From Candidatus Babelota bacterium (lineage in GTDB: Bacteria; Babelota; Babeliae; Babelales; Vermiphilaceae): DNA of 58,658 nucleotides. Positions 17,977 to 26,584 of this stretch are shown in pieces; the first letter of the stretch is position 1, and each line of letters opens with the position of its first letter. The position numbers and the translations under genes are program-made. The stretch covers positions 1 to 58,658 of the forward strand of contig JAJCZE010000020.1 of NCBI GenBank assembly GCA_029262555.1, read 5' to 3'. The notes below the pieces were generated by a model. The model had not been told where the DNA came from. It searched no databases and was given only the letters and a program-made list of their open reading frames with translations.

Positions 17977-18571
17977 GATGCCTTTTTTGTTTAACACGAG
18001 CTTTTACTCGCTTGATGATTGGCTGTGCTTTTTGGGCGAGGCGTTTTGCTGCCCGTTTTGATTGATCCATAGTTTGTTTCACTTTTTGCGCACCTCGCTG
18101 TTTGAGCGCAATAAAAAAAGGCTTAATGAGAGGATAGCACAGCGCACCAAATGCCACTCCAAGAATATTGCCACCGATCATAAATGCCCAAAAAGAAAAG
18201 CCGTGCAGCCCAATAGATTCACGCGCCCAGCTATTTAAGCTGGTAATCCAAGAAGGATTCCATTCATAATGATCCATTCCAAAAAAAGATAACACCCAAT
18301 CACCAAAAACATGCCCCGCACCATATACCGGCACCATTGTCCATGGATTATTAACCAACATAGAAACAGAAAGCATTACTGCAAAATTAAGCGCAAAGAG
18401 CCATGCAAACAAAAATACAAGCGCTGTATGAAATCCAACAAACGGACAAAACGCGATGTACACTCCCATACAAAACGAAAGCGTTAAGCGATCAACGCAC
18501 TGCTCATATCTCAAAAAACGGGAGAATAGTTGTTCTGCCCAATTGGCCAAGCTACCTTGAAACATCATCAT
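17954..18571 (-). CDS. DUF2062 membrane protein
   Basis: The 205-residue protein has the DUF2062 signature (GVYIAFCPFVGFHT, NNPWTMVPVYGAGH) with about three to four membrane segments between residues 30 and 150 and a strongly basic C-terminal tail (RAAKRLAQKAQPIIKRVKAR). Family function is unknown. Translation is likely coupled to smpB. Three ATG codons in a row begin the gene and no clear ribosome site was seen. Confidence 0.8.
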   Translation of the reverse strand: MMMFQGSLANWAEQLFSRFLRYEQCVDRLTLSFCMGVYIAFCPFVGFHTALVFLFAWLFALNFAVMLSVSMLVNNPWTMVPVYGAGHVFGDWVLSFFGMDHYEWNPSWITSLNSWARESIGLHGFSFWAFMIGGNILGVAFGALCYPLIKPFFIALKQRGAQKVKQTMDQSKRAAKRLAQKAQPIIKRVKARVKQKRHHEDHHAK

Positions 18572-18640
18572 ATTTGAAAAGCCAGAAGGTTTGTATTATT
18601 CTATCGATACATAACTACTGTTTAATAGGGAGGTATCCCC

Positions 18641-19366
18641 ATGATCCAAAGATCCTTTAAAACCCTTTTAGTATTACTTATTTTCACACAGGTAGCAAGA
18701 GGCCACGCCTCTCAAAGCAGCCTTCTGCTTGGTACTATTCAATTTCCACGAACAGTGGAAGGAATCCAGGATGTGCCAGTGATTTATCATGGAGATCCCG
18801 CCTCTACTCAAATAGACCAAACAAATCATGCAATCACCTTTTGGATCCCCCGCGAAAGCTCTCAATTTGGATTCAAACTCCTTATCGTAGAGCCGCAATA
18901 CGTGGAGCCGGTATCCCTTGCTTCAAAGTATCATGCTGATACCACCAATCTCGTGGCATATCATAAAGTAAAATCTGGCAGTGCATATCGCTTTTTTAAT
19001 TTAATGCTCGTTCCTGAAATCAAAAAGGATACAAGCGGCATTAATCTTGTTACCTATTCATGGAAGGTTCGAGAAGAGCGTATTCCTGATGCCGGTAAAA
19101 TTCCTGACGATGCAGTGATTATGCATGCAGTTCCTGATTGGGTTGATAGCGTAGTTGCCACTGATGGATTTAATTTTCCAACGGTGCAAATGAAAGATGA
19201 TTTAATCAAGCAAGCAGGATCAGAAAAAGAATTTAAAGAGCGATTAGAAAAAATAGCTCTCGCCCGCCTTGACCTCAAGCAATTTGAAGGCAAAAAACAG
19301 GAGGTAGCCATGAAAAAAGTAGGCAACACAATCATTATGGCTCCCCCAGTCCGAGCAGCAGGATAA
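18641..19366 (+). CDS. Exported protein of unknown function upstream of tsaD
   Basis: The 241-residue product has a signal peptide (QRSFKTLLVLLIFTQVARGHA) and a beta-rich mature part; the C-terminal third is a charged helix (KEFKERLEKIALARLDLKQF). No family recognised. A strong GGGAGG ribosome site is eight bases upstream of the ATG. It ends seven bases before tsaD and likely shares its transcript. Confidence 0.75.
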   Translation: MIQRSFKTLLVLLIFTQVARGHASQSSLLLGTIQFPRTVEGIQDVPVIYHGDPASTQIDQTNHAITFWIPRESSQFGFKLLIVEPQYVEPVSLASKYHADTTNLVAYHKVKSGSAYRFFNLMLVPEIKKDTSGINLVTYSWKVREERIPDAGKIPDDAVIMHAVPDWVDSVVATDGFNFPTVQMKDDLIKQAGSEKEFKERLEKIALARLDLKQFEGKKQEVAMKKVGNTIIMAPPVRAAG

Positions 19367-19373
19367 CGCATTC

Positions 19374-20396
19374 ATGAAACCATACATCACACTCGGCATT
19401 GAAACATCATGCGATGAAACAGGCGCAGCAATCTATCACAGCACGCAAGGGCTTTTATCCAATGCGCTTTTTTCTCAAATTGAACTGCATAAAAAATTGG
19501 GCGGCGTTATTCCCGAAGTAGCCTCTCGCTCGCAACTGGAAAAAATTGAGCCCATCGTAACGTCAGCGCTTGAAGGCGCAAATATTACGCTTTCTCAAGT
19601 AGACGTTATTGCCGTAACACATAAACCCGGACTACCTGGATCTCTTTTAGTTGGCGTCTGCTTTGCAAAGGCACTTGCGTGGGCGCAGCAGAAAAAACTG
19701 ATTGGTATCAATCATATGGAAGGGCATATTTTTTCATCCTTTTTGGAAAACGATGTACCATTTCCTCACTTATGCCTCACCGCATCGGGCGGCCACACTG
19801 CACTTTTTTTAGTAAAAGATTTTGGTGATTACGAATTGATTGGCCACACAGAAGATGATGCTGCCGGCGAAGCATTCGATAAAATTGCCAAGTTACTGAA
19901 TCTGCCCTATCCTGGCGGCCCCGAGATTGAAAAACGTGCGCAAAAGGTCGACTTTATAGATCCGTTTAACTATCCGCGCCATAATCCAAAAAGTTTAGAT
20001 TTTAGTTTTTCCGGACTTAAAACTGCCGTGCTCTATGATCTGGTAAAGCGTAAGCAGTACGACATGAAAACGAAACAATTATTATCTGATGATCAAGAGT
20101 TAAAAAACAATGTAGCAAGCTCGCTGCTTGTCTGCATCGGAGATATTTTTGCACAAAAAATGGCACTTGCTTTAAAGAAGTATCCGGAAGTAAAAGCGAT
20201 TACGTTTGTAGGCGGTGTTGCCTGTAATAAATACTTGCGCAAACGGCTCAATACCATTGCTGAATCACACCACTTACCGTTCTTTTTCCCTTCGCCACAA
20301 TTTTGTACCGATAATGGTGCAATGATTGCATTCGTTGGCAACTATAAAGCTGCGCAGGAAAAGTTTTCTGATTTAGATTTGGATATTTTAAAATAA
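19374..20396 (+). CDS. tsaD: tRNA threonylcarbamoyladenosine synthase subunit TsaD
   Basis: Transfers the threonylcarbamoyl group to A37 of ANN-decoding tRNAs, with TsaB/TsaE/TsaC. The 340-residue ASKHA-fold protein has GIETSCDETGAAI, the metal-binding HMEGH (His114, His118), GGHTALF, DDAAGEAFDK and GGVACNKYLR. Length and motifs are normal. It ends three bases before the convergent small exported gene, with no terminator visible in the gap. Confidence 0.97.
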   Translation: MKPYITLGIETSCDETGAAIYHSTQGLLSNALFSQIELHKKLGGVIPEVASRSQLEKIEPIVTSALEGANITLSQVDVIAVTHKPGLPGSLLVGVCFAKALAWAQQKKLIGINHMEGHIFSSFLENDVPFPHLCLTASGGHTALFLVKDFGDYELIGHTEDDAAGEAFDKIAKLLNLPYPGGPEIEKRAQKVDFIDPFNYPRHNPKSLDFSFSGLKTAVLYDLVKRKQYDMKTKQLLSDDQELKNNVASSLLVCIGDIFAQKMALALKKYPEVKAITFVGGVACNKYLRKRLNTIAESHHLPFFFPSPQFCTDNGAMIAFVGNYKAAQEKFSDLDLDILK

Positions 20397-20399
20397 AAG

Positions 20400-20738
20400 T
20401 TATTGAGAATCTGAGGACGAATCTGGCATTTCAGTTAATGTAATTATAACTTTAGCACCAGGATATTGTTTACGATTCAAAGCATTCAAAAAATATGCTA
20501 ACTCTGCAGTGCTATTCGATGAAATAAGACGCCTGCTGCCACATGCAAAGCAAACAGTACATTCTTTTACTACATCTCCAATACCATCAACCAGAGACTG
20601 AGTTAATGGCATACTGCTACCCGCTTCATTAAATAACCACACACTATCCTGCGTTATTTCAAAGCGAGGCCCCGTCTCTTGCATTGCACTCAAAAATGGC
20701 ATCCAAATAAGCATGCTTATAAATAATAACCGTTTCAT
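20400..20738 (-). CDS. Small exported protein of unknown function
   Basis: The 112-residue product has a signal peptide (MKRLLFISMLIWMPFLSA) and a mature domain with CTVCFACGSRR (three cysteines), possibly a disulphide or metal site. No family recognised. The start at 20738 follows ATGGGGGTTATT, the same leader as genes at 4754 and 16464. Confidence 0.7.
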   Translation of the reverse strand: MKRLLFISMLIWMPFLSAMQETGPRFEITQDSVWLFNEAGSSMPLTQSLVDGIGDVVKECTVCFACGSRRLISSNSTAELAYFLNALNRKQYPGAKVIITLTEMPDSSSDSQ

Positions 20739-20832
20739 AATAACCCCCATATATCATCGCGCCTGTAGCGCCTCGGCATCAGCCTAATGAATCTATTTGT
20801 TTTCTTATTGTAATATATTAAGCTTTTTTGTC

Positions 20833-20865
20833 AAAAAGGGGCGCCGCTATTGGCACCCCTTTTAA
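20833..20865 (-). terminator. Intrinsic terminator of rho
   Basis: AAAAAGGGGcGCC, loop gctatt, GGCaCCCCTTTT. Downstream of rho. Confidence 0.85.
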
Positions 20866-20894
20866 TTCACGCTTTAGATAGATACAGAGATCAG

Positions 20895-22595
20895 TTATTG
20901 GCCGCCCGACGGCTTTCTATTAATAGACTCTACAAAGTCCTGATTGGTTTTATGGCGACGCATTTTATCAATCAAGAATTCCATGCCCTCAACAGTATTC
21001 ATAGTACTCAAGAATTTCTGCAATACCCATACTTTATTCAGATCTTCAGGCGAATGAAGCAGGTCTTCACGACGTGTTCCAGAAACAAGTAGATCAAATG
21101 CTGGATAGATACGACGATTAGAAAGTTTACGCGTCATATGCATTTCCATATTACCCGTACCTTTAAATTCCTCGTAAATTACTTCGTCCATACGAGAGCC
21201 AGTATCAACCATTGCTGTCGCAATAATCGTCAAGGAGCCGCCCTCTTCAGTTGATCGTGCTGCACCAAAGAATCGCTTTGGCCATTGCAATGCGTTCGCA
21301 TCAATACCACCCGTTAAAATCTTTCCTGATGCGGGAGCAGTTGTATTATAGGCACGCGCTAAACGAGTAATAGAATCAAGAAGAATTACTACATCTTTTC
21401 CTGATTCAACCATTCGTTTTGCTTTTTCAAGTACTAATTCAGCTACCTGAACGTGACGCTCTGCAGGCTCATCAAATGTAGAACTGATCACTTGCGCACC
21501 CGTACCTCTCACGGTACGACGCATATCAGCAACCTCTTCAGGACGCTCGTCGATCAGCAAAATAATTAAACTCACTTCAGGATAGTTTGCAATGAAGCTT
21601 CGAGTTAACTCTTTTAAAAGTAATGTTTTACCCACTTTTGGAGGTGCAACAATTAATCCACGCTGACCTTTACCAATTGGAGTAAAAATATCCATAATTC
21701 GAGTGCCAATCGCAGCAGGTTCAAATTCTAGATTAAATTTATCTTTTGGATGTTGCGGAGTAAGACGCTCAAAAGAAAGACGATCTGCCATAATAAGCGG
21801 ATCAGATTCATTTACGCTTTTAATTTTTAAGAGTGCAAAATACTTTTCACCATCTTTTGGCTTGCGAATTACACCAACAACGCTATCACCCGTTCGCAAT
21901 CCAAAGCGACGAATTTGCGATGGTGATACATACACGTCATCCGGGCCACTCACATAATCATATAAAGCAGAGCGTAAAAACCCAAATCCATCCGGAAGCT
22001 TTTCAAGTACGCCACGAACCTCCATCTCTTCATCAGGATGCTCTTGTGCATATTTAATGCGATCAATTAAAATCGGCTTACTCATTAATCCCGCACCAAC
22101 AATACCATAACGACGAGCAAATAAATTCAACTCTGCAAGCGTCATCTCATCTAATGTAAGGCGATCGAGGGGAGATTGGTGTTGGTTACTGCGAGATCTA
22201 TTATGCTGGCGATGCCCATCATTTCTATCGTGCCTTTGATGCTGTGATTGCTGAGGACGATTATGGTGTTGATTATTTTGAGATGCTCTTTGAGTGTGTT
22301 GCTGAGAATTTTGAGGAGCTCTTTGCGCTGGCTTATTTTGCTCTCGCACTGGCTCTGTCGTTCTTTTTTGCTCCGGAGCTTTTTCAACTTTGGAAGCGGA
22401 AACGCTTTTTGCTGGCGCAGATGGTTTTGCAGGAGCTGGCGCATCAGATTTTTTTGACTGCTCTGCAACTACCGGATCTTTTGCCTTTTTTGGTGCGCGA
22501 GTCGGTTTTTTTTCCTTGGATTCTTTTGGTGCGGCAGCTACTTTTTTTTCAGTAACCTTCGCTTCTATCGATTCAGATTTTTTCTGATCTTTCAT
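20895..22595 (-). CDS. rho: Transcription termination factor Rho with long N-terminal insertion
   Basis: Hexameric RNA helicase for factor-dependent termination. The 566-residue protein is about 150 longer than the common form: residues 1-145 are a low-complexity Lys/Ala/Pro then Gln/His/Asn/Arg-rich tail, followed by the Rho_N ([19 protein letters not shown]), the cold-shock-like RNA-binding domain ([14 protein letters not shown]), and the ATPase core with Walker A APPKVGKT (about residue 318), [11 protein letters not shown] and SGTRREDLL. Such N-terminal insertions occur in several phyla and affect RNA binding or phase separation. AAGGGGG precedes the ATG. Confidence 0.96.
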   Translation of the reverse strand: MKDQKKSESIEAKVTEKKVAAAPKESKEKKPTRAPKKAKDPVVAEQSKKSDAPAPAKPSAPAKSVSASKVEKAPEQKRTTEPVREQNKPAQRAPQNSQQHTQRASQNNQHHNRPQQSQHQRHDRNDGHRQHNRSRSNQHQSPLDRLTLDEMTLAELNLFARRYGIVGAGLMSKPILIDRIKYAQEHPDEEMEVRGVLEKLPDGFGFLRSALYDYVSGPDDVYVSPSQIRRFGLRTGDSVVGVIRKPKDGEKYFALLKIKSVNESDPLIMADRLSFERLTPQHPKDKFNLEFEPAAIGTRIMDIFTPIGKGQRGLIVAPPKVGKTLLLKELTRSFIANYPEVSLIILLIDERPEEVADMRRTVRGTGAQVISSTFDEPAERHVQVAELVLEKAKRMVESGKDVVILLDSITRLARAYNTTAPASGKILTGGIDANALQWPKRFFGAARSTEEGGSLTIIATAMVDTGSRMDEVIYEEFKGTGNMEMHMTRKLSNRRIYPAFDLLVSGTRREDLLHSPEDLNKVWVLQKFLSTMNTVEGMEFLIDKMRRHKTNQDFVESINRKPSGGQ

Positions 22596-22699
22596 TCAAG
22601 TCCCCCTTGAAAAGAAATATATAACATAATTTTAAAACCTGTAAGACGGTTATCATTTTCTTGTATGTGTATGAAATAGCTCAGCAGATCTTTCTATAA

Positions 22700-22729
22700 T
22701 TTTGCAAACATAACGACGTTATGCAAAAC
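22700..22729. other. Hairpin in the secF-rho spacer
   Basis: ttttgcaaacataac, gac, gttatgcaaaa forms an imperfect inverted repeat without a clear T-run. It lies between secF and rho on the minus strand and may be part of a rho leader or a weak terminator. Nothing else was recognised in 22596-22807. Confidence 0.3.
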
Positions 22730-22807
22730 AGAAAAAAAGCACTCTATGCACGCATGGTGTCTATTCAAGATATGCCTTCACTACCTTAACTACAATTATT
22801 AAGCTTT

Positions 22808-23701
22808 TTAAGCTCTGCTTTCTCGATTTAAAAGCATCATTACTGGACTAGCGATATAAACAGAAGAATAAGTACCCACAACGATACCAACTAACAATGC
22901 AAGAGAAAAATCTCGTAATGCTTCACCACCAAGAACAAACATTGCGCCCACAGTAAGCCCGGTTGAAATACTTGTTAACAATGTGCGTCGTAGTGTTTGA
23001 TTCAAACTCACATTCACGACTGCGCTCAATGAATCATGCGACATCTTTTTCGCATTGTCCCTAATTTGCGAAAAAATTACGATGGTATCGTTAATCGAAT
23101 ATCCCATCACTGCCAATATCGCACCAATAACATTTACAGAAATTTCTCTATCGAATAAAAGAAATACGGCCAGCATTAAAATAGCGTCATGAAACAACGC
23201 CACAACCGCACCCAATGCAAACCCAAAAGACCAAAAACGCAATGCAATATATGCAAGCATTGCAAGAAGTGCGAGCAATACCGCTTTAAGCGATTTGCCT
23301 CGGAGCGTTTCACCAACTTCTGGACCAACGCTTTCACTTTGTAATACCGTTACTTGCGTATCAGGAAGTCCATTTTGAACTGCCGACTGCACAAGCTCTC
23401 CAACTTGGCCAAGCTCATTACTTACTTGATCAAGCTTAATACGAACTAAAATTTCATCTTCACTAAACTCTCGTAATGCCGCGCCATCCCATCCTGCAGC
23501 ATCAAGCACATCTTTCACTGCAAGCATGCTCACTGGCTGTGAAAATTTAAGAAGCACTTGCGCACCCCCCGTGAAATCTACGCTATACCTAAATACCTCA
23601 CCGGTTGTCTGCTTTTTATAGATGGCAAAGCCAAAAAAGCTACCAATTAAAAGAACAGAAACTAAAGCCGTTGCCATGCGATATTTAACGAAATTAATCA
23701 T
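22808..23701 (-). CDS. secF: Protein translocase subunit SecF
   Basis: Membrane partner of SecD that uses proton motive force to help export. The 297-residue protein has the first membrane helix, the periplasmic P1-like region with SVDFTGGAQVLLKF, and five further helices with GYSINDTIVIFSQIRDN and TSISTGLTVGAMFVLGG. No secD adjoins it, which is unusual. GGAG precedes the ATG. Confidence 0.95.
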   Translation of the reverse strand: MINFVKYRMATALVSVLLIGSFFGFAIYKKQTTGEVFRYSVDFTGGAQVLLKFSQPVSMLAVKDVLDAAGWDGAALREFSEDEILVRIKLDQVSNELGQVGELVQSAVQNGLPDTQVTVLQSESVGPEVGETLRGKSLKAVLLALLAMLAYIALRFWSFGFALGAVVALFHDAILMLAVFLLFDREISVNVIGAILAVMGYSINDTIVIFSQIRDNAKKMSHDSLSAVVNVSLNQTLRRTLLTSISTGLTVGAMFVLGGEALRDFSLALLVGIVVGTYSSVYIASPVMMLLNRESRA

Positions 23702-23802
23702 AGAAGATCTCTCCAGAAAGGATATGCGTGCAAAACATTTATAAGGTTGACGTTACGCAGGTTTTACCACGTAATGAACCGTAACGCAAGCTATGCTTAC
23801 GA

Positions 23803-24057
23803 CTATACCGAAAGAACTGAAACGTATTTTCGGCCTTTATTGCCGTAATGGAACTTAACCGAACCAGCGACTTTTGCAAACAATGTATCGTCACCGCCCT
23901 TGCCAACATTCTGACCAGCGTGCACACGAGTTCCTCGTTGACGCACAATGATTTCACCACCATTTACTTGGTGACCATCAAAAAGCTTAACGCCTAACCG
24001 TTTACTTTGACTATCGCGATTATTCTGTGTACTACCACCGGATTTACTCGTTGCCAT
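23803..24057 (-). CDS. rpmA: 50S ribosomal protein L27
   Basis: The 84-residue protein has the canonical start ([20 protein letters not shown]), [15 protein letters not shown] and [10 protein letters not shown]. It has no N-terminal cleavable extension. The usual partner gene rplU (L21) is not adjacent; an exported ankyrin protein gene is upstream. Confidence 0.97.
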   Translation of the reverse strand: MATSKSGGSTQNNRDSQSKRLGVKLFDGHQVNGGEIIVRQRGTRVHAGQNVGKGGDDTLFAKVAGSVKFHYGNKGRKYVSVLSV

Positions 24058-24177
24058 AATCGTTTCCTTTAAAAAGAGGCATAATTTATTGAATTTTCTC
24101 TAAAAGAAGAGGCCTAGAAAGACTCGTATATTCCTATATACACCATCAATTATGACAATTTGCCCTCTAAAAGTCAA

Positions 24178-25026
24178 TTATCTCAGGGGCGTATGCCTCT
24201 CTTTTCTCAATCGAGAATAGAGTTCACACTGCCTTCTTATAAAATCAAGCCTTCTTTGAGCTCCTGCTACCCCTGCTGCTTGCTCTGCTGCGGCAATCTC
24301 TGCCCCCTGTATTGCAGCATCTATTACCGCTTGCGCTGCTACTTGAGTTGCTTTCGTTGCCTTTGTTAGCGCCTCTGTTGCTACCGCTACTATCGCTTGC
24401 GCTGCTGCCGTTGCAGCCCCTGCGGCTTCTCTTTGACTTTGTGCTTTTTCCGGGCGAGACCTTCTGCTCTGGGCAACCAATAATTCAACATGTTGCTCAA
24501 GTCCCGATACATCCTCTTGCGCTTCGTGCCTCTCCTCAGATGCACTAATCATGTCTATGATTTTCCGAACATCTACTTCAAATGTAGTCTCTCTTATGAG
24601 TCGATCTTTTTTATCCCTTATCGTTTGACCATTAATTGGAAAATCTCGTGCACCATTTTTTAGTAAACAGTCCACCCCTTCAACCCATGCGCAGCGCTTG
24701 GTCGCATAGAATAAGGGCGTTTCTTTCGAAAGGATAATCTTATTCACATCTGCCCCACAATCAATACATGCTTGCAAGAGTGGCACCATTGTCTGGTTTG
24801 GCTGCTCTATTGATCGCTCTATTATTAGACCCAATGGAGGATATCCTTCTTGATTCATATCATGACTATGCGCATACTCCCTTATTGCACTCACATCTAA
24901 ATCGCGCGACATAAAAAACTTCCTACAAGCAATATCTTCCGCAGTTATAACTCCCTCATGCTTCTCATAGCTAGCTAATCCCGTTAAAAACGCAAAATAA
25001 ATAAAAACAAATACAGTTTTTTTCAT
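24178..25026 (-). CDS. Exported ankyrin-repeat protein with Ala-rich helical C-terminus
   Basis: The 282-residue product has a signal peptide (MKKTVFVFIYFAFLTGLAS), degenerate ankyrin repeats at about 50-135 (GYPPLGLIIERS, LLQACIDCGADVNK, ETPLFYATKR, CLLKNGARDFP), and an Ala-rich helical region at about 185-255 (AAGAATAAAQAIVAVATEAL). Ankyrin repeats mediate protein binding, so a host-interaction role is plausible for an intracellular bacterium but not shown. It ends nine bases before the GH1 gene start region is reached on the same strand. Confidence 0.8.
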   Translation of the reverse strand: MKKTVFVFIYFAFLTGLASYEKHEGVITAEDIACRKFFMSRDLDVSAIREYAHSHDMNQEGYPPLGLIIERSIEQPNQTMVPLLQACIDCGADVNKIILSKETPLFYATKRCAWVEGVDCLLKNGARDFPINGQTIRDKKDRLIRETTFEVDVRKIIDMISASEERHEAQEDVSGLEQHVELLVAQSRRSRPEKAQSQREAAGAATAAAQAIVAVATEALTKATKATQVAAQAVIDAAIQGAEIAAAEQAAGVAGAQRRLDFIRRQCELYSRLRKERHTPLR

Positions 25027-25034
25027 ACGATTTC

Positions 25035-26486
25035 CTATGAAGCGATTTTAACATACTCTTTATAGAGCTTTGCACTTGGACGCGCCTTACGCTCTTTATC
25101 TTCAGGATTTGGGCTGCCGGTATTCACCTCAAATAGGCCAAATTTTTTATCGTGCCCCATATTCCACTCATAGTTATCAAGGAGCGACCAGTGAAAATAT
25201 CCACGCACATCATAGCCATCATCCATTGCCTGCTTTAACGCGTTTAAGTATGACACTATCCCAATTGGACGGCGATCATCTTTTGCATCTGCAAAGCCAT
25301 TTTCAGTTACATAAATCGGTTTACCAAGCGTTGCTGCTTCTTTAATCGCATCATACATACTTTGTGGATTGATAGACCAGACCATATCCTGCATAATCTC
25401 GCCTTTGCGGCACGTTGGTGCTGGGCCCATAGTCATTCGAGAATAGATACTCATGCCAAAAAAGTCGAAACTATTGGGCGCACGTTTATCAGTAAAGCGA
25501 ATTGGCTTACCACGCATTGGCTTAAATTCAAATTCACCGTCCTTGAAAAATTTCATTATTACGTCATGGCAAAAAACATAGTTCATAAAGTTAGAAACAC
25601 CCCTATGTAGTCTATTATTTTTGCTTTTTGGCTCAAAATGCATAATTTGATGCACAATTCCAATCTGCGCTTTATCACCATGCGGCATTGCTTTTAACGC
25701 TTCATACGTTTGGATGTGTGTTTTGAATAGATTTGCAAGCACTTGCCCCGCTTGCCGAAAACATGCTCGCTTTGCAGGCGGATGCGTACCAAGAATATAC
25801 CCACATGCGCTTACCACGCCCGGCTCACTCAACGAACACCAATGATGCACTTTATGACCGTATCGTTCAAATACTTTTTTAGCATATGCAACGTAATAGT
25901 CGATATTCTCTTTTTTTTCAAACCCACCTAAATCAAAAAACCATTTCGGCTCAACCAGCCAGAAAAGTTGAATAAAAGGAGTAATGCCATTTTCAATTAA
26001 TGCATCAAGATATGTATCAAAGTATACAAGCGCCTCTTCATTAAAAAGCTCTTTTTCGGGATTGATATCAGTCCATGGAAGCTCAAATCGAATTGCATTT
26101 ACGCCAAGTATTTTCATCAACTTAATATCATCATGCATACGATTCCACACATCGGCAGAAATACCAACGCGCTCACCGCGATCAATTGGTGAAGATTTTT
26201 TCAAACATAAAAAAGACCATCCACCTTCACGCTTACGATAAATCGTAAAATGCGTTTTACATTCTTGCTCATGCCACGTCCAATTACTGCGAGGGCGATA
26301 ACCAAGAGTTGGCCAGAAATTATGCCCGCCATTCTGATAGGTAGATTCCCCCACCCCTTTTAAAAAGCCCTTAGGGAAGGTAATGCCATTTTTTTTTGGC
26401 TTAAAAAAGCGTGAACCGTCTGTCTTTGCATGTATAAATGATGAAATGAGTAAAAAAGAAAGGATATTTTTTACTGGAAACTCCAT
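25035..26486 (-). CDS. Exported glycoside hydrolase family 1 (beta-glucosidase-like)
   Basis: Retaining beta-glycosidase fold. The 483-residue protein carries a signal peptide (MEFPVKNILSFLLISSFIHA) then a GH1 barrel: FPKGFLKGVGESTYQ, RFELPWTDINPE, a SEP acid/base motif (family NEP; Asn changed to Ser, about residue 219), nucleophile motif VTENGFAD (about 391) and HWSLLDNYEWNMGH. Both glutamates remain, so activity is likely; substrate is unknown. An exported GH1 could process host glycosides. The ATG at 26486 is preferred over one 11 codons upstream because GGTGGA precedes it. Confidence 0.9.
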   Translation of the reverse strand: MEFPVKNILSFLLISSFIHAKTDGSRFFKPKKNGITFPKGFLKGVGESTYQNGGHNFWPTLGYRPRSNWTWHEQECKTHFTIYRKREGGWSFLCLKKSSPIDRGERVGISADVWNRMHDDIKLMKILGVNAIRFELPWTDINPEKELFNEEALVYFDTYLDALIENGITPFIQLFWLVEPKWFFDLGGFEKKENIDYYVAYAKKVFERYGHKVHHWCSLSEPGVVSACGYILGTHPPAKRACFRQAGQVLANLFKTHIQTYEALKAMPHGDKAQIGIVHQIMHFEPKSKNNRLHRGVSNFMNYVFCHDVIMKFFKDGEFEFKPMRGKPIRFTDKRAPNSFDFFGMSIYSRMTMGPAPTCRKGEIMQDMVWSINPQSMYDAIKEAATLGKPIYVTENGFADAKDDRRPIGIVSYLNALKQAMDDGYDVRGYFHWSLLDNYEWNMGHDKKFGLFEVNTGSPNPEDKERKARPSAKLYKEYVKIAS

Positions 26487-26584
26487 ATCAAATCCACCAT
26501 GTCTAAAAAAACATCCCACAATTGATTAGCATCTCATTAAGAATAAGAGATAGAGCTAAAAGCGCAACTGCTTTAAAATAAAGG

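Noticed and set aside
23745-23790. Hairpin between rpmA and secF as a terminator
   Set aside because: A GTTAC/GTAAC stem with GGTT/AACC is present, but it has a bulge and no T-run, so support is too weak.
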